In this document: positions 1 to 5,153 of the stretch, in pieces | Position numbering within the stretch: position 1 is the stretch's first letter | How the letters are laid out: the number at the start of each line of letters is the position of its first letter | NCBI GenBank assembly: GCA_013151585.1 | Contig: JAADHY010000101.1 | Coordinates: forward strand, 1 to 5,748 | Direction: 5' to 3' | Length of the DNA stretch: 5,748 nt | Source of the DNA: Planctomycetota bacterium | GTDB lineage: Bacteria; Planctomycetota; Planctomycetia; Planctomycetales; Planctomycetaceae | The notes under the pieces: generated by a model | What the model saw: only the letters and a program-made list of their open reading frames with translations | What the model was told of the DNA's origin: nothing | The model's database searches: none | Made by a program: the position numbers and the translations under genes

Positions 1-421
1 CCCAGATCGTTACGGCGAATCGCTGGGGCGTTTCTTGGGATTGCAACGTCAAAATCAAGCGCGCGTCCACCGGAGCGGCGATGTCGACATCGAAGCCGTC
101 ATAGATTCGCGGAGCCCGCCGCGAGATCCAGACGGTCGGGCCGTTCGTCCCGATCGTCTGTTCGCCGTCGGCTTCGAGACTTAGGGATCGCAGACGGTCA
201 AATCGTCCTTGGGCATCCATTTCGAGCAATCCGTGCCACGGCTGCGGTTGGGGGGTCGCCCATTCGAACCGAAGGCGGACTGTCGGAACAGCTTTTGCGT
301 TGGGCGGCCCGCCGACCGCCCCAGAACGCTCGGCGGGCTCCCCGAGCGCAACTCCGCCCACCGCGCAGAGGCAGCACAACGTCCAGCGCAGGATCAAGCT
401 GTTCCACCGACGAACGTCCAT
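1..421 (-). CDS. Secreted protein of unknown function, N-terminal part (runs off left edge)
   Basis: An uninterrupted reading frame of 140 codons begins with ATG at 421-419 and is still open at base 1, so the C-terminus is missing. The first ~27 residues look like a signal peptide: Arg4 and Arg5, then a hydrophobic stretch rich in Leu, Cys and Val (about residues 9-26) ending in ALG before Glu28, a plausible signal peptidase I site. The mature part starts with a low-complexity Gly/Pro/Ala linker. From about residue 48 it alternates hydrophobic and polar residues in a beta-rich way (VRLRFEW, WHGLLEMD, PTVWIS, YDGFDVDIAAP, ARLILTL). I do not recognise a named family, although similar beginnings occur in large exported planctomycete proteins. 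There is no clear Shine-Dalgarno before the ATG. TTG at 439 is an in-frame alternative that would only lengthen the n-region. It is divergent from the lipoprotein gene at 1144. Being real is likely; its function is unknown. Confidence 0.72.
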   Translation of the reverse strand, partial: MDVRRWNSLILRWTLCCLCAVGGVALGEPAERSGAVGGPPNAKAVPTVRLRFEWATPQPQPWHGLLEMDAQGRFDRLRSLSLEADGEQTIGTNGPTVWISRRAPRIYDGFDVDIAAPVDARLILTLQSQETPQRFAVTIW

Positions 422-657
422 GAGCGTCGTGGAGTCCAAGGCAAGGAAGGTGAGACGGGAAGATCGAGAAAGGCGTCCGGCGTCGTTCGAAGGTCTTGGT
501 CACCGATCGGTGCACCCGGCGGGACGGAGAAGCTCGTGCCGAGCCACCACGTCGCGCCACACGGAATCTGCAGCGGGGCCCGACGCGTGCCTCGCTTCCG
601 GCAGGCCGAATGCATCATCAAAGTCTAGGGAACGATCTCACCGCCGGCTCACACGGG

Positions 658-728
658 GATCGACGGTAGGCCAAGCTTCTGCTGAGCCGATGACCGGGAG
701 GTCCAAGGTCCTGCTGTCCCGATGACCG
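658..728. repeat. Degenerate ~32-base direct repeat
   Basis: Two adjacent units (658-688 and 689-720) share about 22 of 32 aligned bases, and the beginning of a third copy follows at 721. The best-conserved part is TGCTGnnCCGATGACCG, present at 680-696 and 712-728 with two mismatches. It lies in the spacer between divergent genes. It could be a duplicated binding site or only a decayed local duplication; nothing in the sequence decides this. Confidence 0.4.
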
Positions 729-1077
729 CTGGGCATTCTTTCCAGGACGGCTCGGCCGGACCCTCGCCTGTCGGTCTTGAGACAGTTCCCAAGTCGAGAG
801 GAGGACAAAACGGGCGGAATTATAAGTTCTTGGCCGCAGGCACCAAGACCAATCTTGACCTGTTCGGCAAAATTTGCGACAAGACGCCGCCGATTCTCTT
901 CTCTCATGCCCGTCTTTGGCCTGCCCCTGAGGGACATCACTGATTTTCTCATCGCGGCGAGCGGGGAGTCTTGCCGACGATTTGGACTCGCGCAGCCGTC
1001 TCCAGCGGTCGGGCGGGCCCGAACCGGCGACAACCCGTCAAACCGGAGAAGAACAGGCGGGAGGACCAACGGCGTTT

Positions 1078-1104
1078 CTGGTCCGGAACCGTTTCCCGGT
1101 CCAG
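1078..1104 (+). other. Imperfect hairpin in lipoprotein mRNA leader
   Basis: CTGGTCCGG (1078-1086) can pair with CCGGTCCAG (1096-1104) except for a central T-T mismatch, leaving a nine-base loop. A GGACC at 1063-1067 could instead pair with GGTCC at 1080-1084 or 1098-1102, so alternative pairings are possible. The structure ends about 40 bases before the lipoprotein start codon. In DNA this GC-rich such stems arise easily by chance, so a regulatory role is speculative. Confidence 0.25.
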
Positions 1105-1143
1105 TCGGACGAGCCTGTCCAATCTCTTCCAGAAAGTTCAGGG

Positions 1144-3201
1144 ATGAAAACGATGTGTCGAGGTTTACTCGCCACGGGACGGACGAGCGGCGTGTTGCTC
1201 GCCCTGGCCAGCTTGCTCCTGGCGTCGGTGGGCGGATGCGCTCATTTCGTCGAGACACGCACGATTGAGCTTTTTGCTCGAGCCATGCAGACGCAGGACC
1301 TGGAGCAGCTCAAGGCTCGCGTCTCCTCGGAGTTCGAACAAAAGGCTTTACGTCAGGACAGCGCGATCGAGGTCTTGCAGGTCCTCCATCTGCCAGAGGG
1401 CAAACCGACTGTGCTGAGCGTCGAAGAAATCTCACCCACCGAAAAAGACGTGCTGGTGGAAATGGGCGAGCCGAAGCGAAAGCTTAAGTTTCGTCTCAAA
1501 CGAGATCCGAATTCCCAGAAGTGGGTCGTCGATGACATCTTTATGCGGCAACGTCGCCCAGGCTTGACAGTCACAAAATCCGTCAGCGAGCAGATGGACC
1601 TGCTACTCAGCGTTCAAGAATTCTTGACGGTCTGGAGCCAAGGGACGCGCGCGCAGGTCTTGGCGACGGCTACTCCCGAACTGGCCGAATTGCTGGGCCG
1701 TCTTCCGCCGAACTATCTGGCTCGACTGACACGCCGGATCGGTGGCGCTGCGAAAGGCACGTTTCGTCCGCATGCCGAAATGGATGACCGCTTGGCTTAT
1801 GTCCGGTTGCAGTCGGGGGCCGGACCGCTGGCGGCCACCTTCGAACTGACCGACGGCTCTTGGAAACTCCGAGACCTGACGCTGGCCGGAGCGGATGAGG
1901 CCGAGCAGATCCGATCCCTCCGGGAACTGGCAGTCATCGTCGACACGTCCCTTTCGTTCCTCCGCGCGTATCGGCTGGCGGATAATCAACGACTGGCGGA
2001 ACTTTGTTCTGAAGCCTTTTTCCAGGAATGCCTAGAACCGGCCGACCTGTCTCTGGTCGAGTTGCCTGCGGCTGAGTTGGAACCAGACAAGTTCCGCACG
2101 ATGATCCGCGGCCACCGGGCCGACTTCATCGTCGACGAGGCGGATCAGCGGGTTACCATCAGCCTGGCTCGAACCGATCCCGGAGAAGAACCGCCCGCTG
2201 CTCAGTACCGCGTCGATGAAGTCACCATCTACGAATTGGACGGCACGCAAGAGAAGCGGTTGTCCGCCTTGCTGACGGCTCGGGCCGTCTTCCACATTTT
2301 TGCTGAGGCCCTGGTTGCTCGAGACCTGAAAACACTGATGGGGGTCTCGACGCCGGACTTCAACCGGCGGGTCTGGAAGAAACTGGACGAGCAGTCGCTC
2401 CGCGATCTGCCGATGCCTGAAGTCGAAAACTTTCCGCCCAAGATTCTGAGTACGGTTTTCCAAGGGGCGGTGACGGAAATCACAGCCATCCAAGGAACGC
2501 GAGCGCTGACTTACCGCCTGTTGGATCAGAAGGGGCACGTGCTCGTGGATGACGTCCTGCTGCCGGTGTTCGATCGTCCCACGTCGTTGAAAGGAACACT
2601 CGAGCTGCTAATTCCGATCAGGCGGTTCGTGACGGGCTTTCGCACGAACAGCCTCGATCTGCTTCACCGCAGCTCCTCCGCCGACCTGAACCGCCTCGTG
2701 TGGCATCAAATGACGTCCGTCCCGTCGCTGGGGTGGCCCGTGGCCCAGCACCTGAACGCTCCGCTGACACGCGTAGAACCCACTGAGCATGGCGTCCGCG
2801 TCTGGCTGGGCGACAGCCGCTGGGGCGCGCTGGTCGACTTGGTTCAGGAAAGCGACCGCTATCTTGTGGACGACGTCCAACTGATCGCCGGGCCCGATCC
2901 CCAACAGCGACTCCGGCTGAAGCAGGCGCTCCGGCTGGAAATCGCCCATCGACAATCCACATGGCCGCGCCGGACTGGGACCGACATCGAATCCCCCGCT
3001 AGCGGGTCTATCGCGCCGCTAGGTTTCGAAAGTCCTCCGCCGGCCGATCCCGGCCGCCTTCCGCCCACGAACGGACTTGACGCCGCCGCGGCCAACTCGG
3101 CCGAAAACCTCTCGACTGATTTTCCTCTCGACTCCGTCGGCGCGCCGACCGCAACCACGCCTCCACCTAACCCGGCCGACTCCCTGCTCCCACTGCCATA
3201 A
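1144..3201 (+). CDS. Lipoprotein with five tandem NTF2-like-resembling units
   Basis: The protein has 685 residues from the ATG at 1144. This start gives a typical lipoprotein signal: a basic n-region, a hydrophobic core at about residues 16-29 and a lipobox-like VGGC with Cys32 as the expected lipid-modified residue. ATG at 1153, with AGGG nine bases before it, is an equally acceptable start. The open frame reaches back to 982, but that would bury the signal behind ~54 unpatterned residues. After Cys32 come five units of about 110 residues, roughly 38-140, 147-258, 259-372, 373-485 and 486-595. Each has helices containing an S..F/L motif and ends in a strand like VDDI, LRDL, VDEV, VDDV, VDDV. 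Residues ~600-685 are Pro/Ala-rich and probably disordered. No catalytic motif is evident. A role as an envelope-anchored binding or scaffold protein is inference only. It stands alone on its strand, convergent with the E1-like gene. Confidence 0.88.
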   Translation: MKTMCRGLLATGRTSGVLLALASLLLASVGGCAHFVETRTIELFARAMQTQDLEQLKARVSSEFEQKALRQDSAIEVLQVLHLPEGKPTVLSVEEISPTEKDVLVEMGEPKRKLKFRLKRDPNSQKWVVDDIFMRQRRPGLTVTKSVSEQMDLLLSVQEFLTVWSQGTRAQVLATATPELAELLGRLPPNYLARLTRRIGGAAKGTFRPHAEMDDRLAYVRLQSGAGPLAATFELTDGSWKLRDLTLAGADEAEQIRSLRELAVIVDTSLSFLRAYRLADNQRLAELCSEAFFQECLEPADLSLVELPAAELEPDKFRTMIRGHRADFIVDEADQRVTISLARTDPGEEPPAAQYRVDEVTIYELDGTQEKRLSALLTARAVFHIFAEALVARDLKTLMGVSTPDFNRRVWKKLDEQSLRDLPMPEVENFPPKILSTVFQGAVTEITAIQGTRALTYRLLDQKGHVLVDDVLLPVFDRPTSLKGTLELLIPIRRFVTGFRTNSLDLLHRSSSADLNRLVWHQMTSVPSLGWPVAQHLNAPLTRVEPTEHGVRVWLGDSRWGALVDLVQESDRYLVDDVQLIAGPDPQQRLRLKQALRLEIAHRQSTWPRRTGTDIESPASGSIAPLGFESPPPADPGRLPPTNGLDAAAANSAENLSTDFPLDSVGAPTATTPPPNPADSLLPLP
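1255..2928 (+). repeat. Five-fold protein-level tandem domain repeat (~110 aa period)
   Basis: The period is visible in two independent landmarks of the lipoprotein. The closing-strand acidic residue falls at Asp130, Asp244, Asp358, Asp469 and Asp576, giving spacings of 114, 114, 111 and 107. The helix motif aromatic or leucine falls at Phe64, Leu180, Phe292, Phe406 and Leu515, giving 116, 112, 114 and 109. Units 4 and 5 are the most alike (DFNRRVW versus DLNRLVW, and LVDDV in both). Helices followed by strands that end in a W/Y..DD[IV] strand are what NTF2-like domains such as DUF4878 look like, but the fold assignment is by eye. DNA-level identity between units appears low, so the duplication is old. 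Confidence 0.65.
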
Positions 3202-3298
3202 CCGAGCCCGTTTGACGCGGAAAAGAGGACCTGCGATCGAACCCCTTCCACGTCGCTGCACTTAAGGGGCGTCAGAGAATGACGTGCTTATCTTGCAG

Positions 3299-3326
3299 GA
3301 CGGACATCCCTGTCTGTCGCCTTTTT
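3299..3326 (+). terminator. Candidate Rho-independent terminator of the lipoprotein gene
   Basis: GACGGACA (3299-3306) pairs with TGTCTGTC (3311-3318) through eight pairs, one of them G-U, with the four-base loop TCCC. After three bases a run of five T follows (3322-3326). It lies about 100 bases after the lipoprotein stop codon at 3199-3201. The T-run is short and the stem is moderate, so this is a plausible but not strong terminator. On the minus strand the hairpin is not followed by a T-run. Confidence 0.5.
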
Positions 3327-3329
3327 GAC

Positions 3330-3343
3330 GGGCTAGAAAGCCC
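3330..3343. repeat. Short perfect palindrome GGGCT-AGAA-AGCCC
   Basis: A five-pair perfect stem with a four-base loop, directly after the T-run of the preceding hairpin and about 40 bases beyond the stop codon of the minus-strand E1-like gene. No T-run follows on either strand, so it is not a standard intrinsic terminator. It may protect the 3' end of the E1-like transcript, or be part of a dispersed intergenic repeat together with the neighbouring hairpin. Confidence 0.4.
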
Positions 3344-3385
3344 ATCCTACATCCCGAGCCGCACAATTTGTTTTCTGACGGTCCT

Positions 3386-4195
3386 TTAGCCTTTGGCTGC
3401 CGGCGGGGGAGGAAGCGGCTGAGGGATCAGGTCGGGCGGAAGAGGGAATTGTGGCAGGGAACGGGCTGCCAGAATGTCAAACTGCACCTCCTGATACGCC
3501 AGTTGTCCACATGTATATGCAAAGAACGCATTGAGCATCGCACTGGCCACAGCCAAGTTGGCCATGAGAATCTGCGGGGTCGATTGCCCCATTTGAGCAC
3601 AATCTGGACCAGGGAGTCGGCCTTCCGCGTTTCGAATCTCGGGATGGAATCGTGTCAGCGACGCGGTGACCGCCCGGGCGTTCTGACGGATGGCGATCTG
3701 TACGTTGCCATAAGTTCCTTGCGTGTGAGGCGGTTCGACGCCGTCGTTGCCTCCGCTGAAAAGGGCAACGCTGTCCAGCGTGTCGCAGTGGTCCGACACG
3801 AGGCGTCGCGTCTCGTGGTTGTCGACGCACAGGAACACGTGGTCGCCATTGCGGATCAGCCGAGAAAGGTTTTCGGGCGAAACGTATTCGGGCACTGGCA
3901 GGACGATGATCGGACTGCCGCCGACCAGCGACGCCACTTCGGCGGCTTTGACTTCCGCCTTATTGCCGAACCGTTCGAAGCGCATCCGCTGGCAATTCGA
4001 GGGTTCAAACTCGTCGCCATCGATCAGCACGAGCCGGACAGGTACTTCCAGGCTCCGTAGAAATAGCGTTAGATAGTCCAACACAATGCAGCCGACGCCG
4101 CCCAGTCCGATCAGTTTGATGCGGCTGCCGGGCGCCAATTGGCAGCGAAGCGTGTCGGCGAAAACCTCTGTCGTTGATTGCGTCTGGCTTTCCAT
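3386..4195 (-). CDS. ThiF/E1-like adenylyltransferase (PRTRC ThiF-type)
   Basis: The protein has 269 residues from the ATG at 4195, chosen because GGGAG lies eight bases before it; the frame stays open to a TTG at 4291 with no ribosome site. It is an E1-like enzyme of the ThiF/MoeB/UBA superfamily, which uses ATP to adenylate the C-terminal glycine of a ubiquitin-like protein. Visible landmarks are the Rossmann nucleotide loop GLGGVG (residues 30-35), the acidic strand end LIDGDEFE (58-64), the N..R motif (Asn67, Arg70), Lys79 and CVDN (123-126). Cys199, in a DCAQ.GQSTPQ context, is a candidate thioester cysteine. There is no CxxC pair, so the zinc knuckle of many ThiF/MoeB proteins seems absent. 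The tail (250-266) is proline-rich. It is the last gene of the E2-JAB-E1 block and lies 83 bases after the JAB gene. Length and order fit the PRTRC ThiF family, but a Bil-like or stand-alone E1 is not excluded. Confidence 0.88.
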   Translation of the reverse strand: MESQTQSTTEVFADTLRCQLAPGSRIKLIGLGGVGCIVLDYLTLFLRSLEVPVRLVLIDGDEFEPSNCQRMRFERFGNKAEVKAAEVASLVGGSPIIVLPVPEYVSPENLSRLIRNGDHVFLCVDNHETRRLVSDHCDTLDSVALFSGGNDGVEPPHTQGTYGNVQIAIRQNARAVTASLTRFHPEIRNAEGRLPGPDCAQMGQSTPQILMANLAVASAMLNAFFAYTCGQLAYQEVQFDILAARSLPQFPLPPDLIPQPLPPPPAAKG

Positions 4196-4208
4196 GGCAG
4201 TCACTCCC
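4196..4208 (-). promoter_or_regulatory. Ribosome binding site deciding the E1-like start
   Basis: On the minus strand GGGAG (4208-4204) precedes the ATG at 4195 by eight bases (TGACTGCC). The two upstream candidates, ATG at 4210 and TTG at 4291, lack a purine-rich site, so 4195 is preferred. Confidence 0.55.
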
Positions 4209-4278
4209 ATGTGGCGGCGATCGAGTCGGCTGCGGACATTTGGACGGCTCGCGGGTCGAACGAGCTCCAAAGCGCGGG

Positions 4279-5058
4279 TCAGGCTTGGCAACTGCCGAAG
4301 GGAGGGTTATCGCCCGCGCGCGGCGGGAGAAAGTTGTTCTTGCCCCTTCCGTTGCCACCGACCGGCGCCGGCGGTTGCCACGTGGAATACTGTGTGATAA
4401 CTGACACACGTTTGAGCCATTCTTCCGGTGCGGGGCGCCGCATTTCGTATCCCGCAAAAAAGTCCTCAAAGCGAACCAAAAATGGGTAGCCGTCGATCGA
4501 GATTTCCGTGTGAAATTGCGGCGGTTCCTCGTTGATTTGTCCAACGACCGCGTGGATGCCGTCCCGGTACCGAGCATCGTTCTGGTCGGTGCCCGAGCTG
4601 TAGGAGGCCATGTCCCCATGACAGTGAATATCCCCGACCAGTAGGCACGTGGGCGGGACGTCCAGAGGAACGGTGTAAGACACATCGGTGGGTGTGCGGT
4701 GCCCGGTCCACGACTGCCAGACGCGAGCCTCTTGTCGGGGAATGTGCAGCCGATAACGTTTCTCTTGCAGGTCCCAGTACAGCAAGACCACCGACTCGGC
4801 CTGATGCCGCTGATACACCTGATCGAAGAATCCGACGATGGTCTCCAGGATGCGTTGCCCCAGCTTCGGGTAACGCAGCAAGCAGCGGGCCCGGTGAGGA
4901 GCCAAGGCTCGGGGCGCCTGCGAGGTCGGCACGTCGCTCTGGAAAAAAGGGTGGTTCCGGCACAGAAATGTCCCGTCGCGCGTGACCCAGTAAAACTCGG
5001 GGTCTGTTGGCCGAGTCGCGTCTTCGCTTTGTTTCAAGTAAACGGGAATGGCGGACAT
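4279..5058 (-). CDS. JAMM/JAB-domain metallopeptidase (PRTRC protein A-like)
   Basis: The protein has 259 residues from the ATG at 5058, chosen for AAAGGA ten bases upstream; the frame extends to a GTG at 5151 that has no clear ribosome site. The JAMM zinc-peptidase signature HxHx(7)SxxD is complete: His145, His147, Ser155 and Asp158, with Gly148 where many members have proline. Glu88, at the start of a hydrophobic strand (ESVVLLYWD), is the likely catalytic glutamate. Residues 1-60 form an N-terminal extension, and about 70-205 the JAB fold, ending near FEDFFAGY. The last ~30 residues are rich in Gly, Pro and Asn and look disordered. Family members cut isopeptide or peptide bonds next to ubiquitin-like proteins, so maturation of a ubiquitin-like precursor or removal from targets is the likely role. 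It lies between the E2-like gene (95 bases upstream) and the E1-like gene (83 bases downstream), all on one strand. Confidence 0.88.
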   Translation of the reverse strand: MSAIPVYLKQSEDATRPTDPEFYWVTRDGTFLCRNHPFFQSDVPTSQAPRALAPHRARCLLRYPKLGQRILETIVGFFDQVYQRHQAESVVLLYWDLQEKRYRLHIPRQEARVWQSWTGHRTPTDVSYTVPLDVPPTCLLVGDIHCHGDMASYSSGTDQNDARYRDGIHAVVGQINEEPPQFHTEISIDGYPFLVRFEDFFAGYEMRRPAPEEWLKRVSVITQYSTWQPPAPVGGNGRGKNNFLPPRAGDNPPFGSCQA

Positions 5059-5074
5059 GGTTTGGCTATCCTTT
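5059..5074 (-). promoter_or_regulatory. Ribosome binding site deciding the JAB gene start
   Basis: On the minus strand AAAGGA (5074-5069) stands ten bases before the ATG at 5058. The alternative GTG at 5151 begins two bases after the stop codon of the E2-like gene, which would suggest coupling. However, it lacks a good site and would add 31 residues with no domain-like pattern. Confidence 0.5.
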
Positions 5075-5153
5075 GGAAACGCCCCGGGAGGGCCGATACC
5101 GTCGATCGCGTGTTCGTCCTTTCGGGCCTCTGGCCCCAGACTGTCTGTCACGT

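Larger units (their letters stand above)
422..1143. other. 722-base spacer between divergent genes, no convincing gene
   Basis: This spacer separates the start of the minus-strand secreted protein from the start of the plus-strand lipoprotein, so it should hold both promoters. Open frames on both strands translate to Arg/Pro/Ser-rich sequence without domain-like patterning, as expected of chance frames in GC-rich DNA. Possible but weak plus-strand promoter pieces are a TATAAG at 821-826 without a properly spaced -35, and a TTGACC at 855-860 without a good -10. A strong ribosome-site-like GGAGG at 800-804 is not followed by a start codon. The only other structure seen is a degenerate tandem repeat (658-728) and hairpins shortly before the lipoprotein start. 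No tRNA or known RNA fold was recognised. Confidence 0.6.
3202..3385. other. Convergent spacer carrying palindromes
   Basis: This 184-base stretch lies between the ends of the plus-strand lipoprotein gene and the minus-strand E1-like gene. No gene is seen. It contains three inverted repeats: CGTCA/TGACG at 3270-3284, the terminator-like hairpin at 3299-3318 and GGGCT/AGCCC at 3330-3343. They probably separate transcription of the two convergent units. Confidence 0.6.

Noticed and set aside
800..826. GGAGG ribosome-like site and TATAAG -10-like element
   Set aside because: The GGAGG has no start codon at usable distance, and the TATAAG has no -35 at 16-18 bases, so neither supports a gene or promoter call.
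982..1143. Upstream extension of the lipoprotein to the first ATG of its frame
   Set aside because: It would place ~54 unpatterned residues before a textbook lipoprotein signal peptide, which must be N-terminal to work.
638..1258. 206-codon open frame on the minus strand across the spacer and the lipoprotein start
   Set aside because: It overlaps the well-supported lipoprotein signal region and its translation is Arg/Pro/Ser-rich with no domain-like pattern; typical antisense frame in GC-rich DNA.
777..1268. 163-codon plus-strand open frame overlapping the lipoprotein start
   Set aside because: It overlaps the lipoprotein in another frame, is rich in Arg and Pro and shows no motif or ribosome site.
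4279..4370. Gly-Gly in the JAB protein tail as a possible fused ubiquitin-like C-terminus
   Set aside because: The GG is followed by about 25 more residues and preceded by no beta-grasp-like domain, so it is better read as a disordered Gly/Pro/Asn-rich tail.
4005..4685. 226-codon minus-strand open frame spanning parts of the JAB and E1-like genes
   Set aside because: It lies in a different frame across two genes with intact catalytic motifs and translates to Arg/Thr/Ser-rich sequence; a shadow frame.
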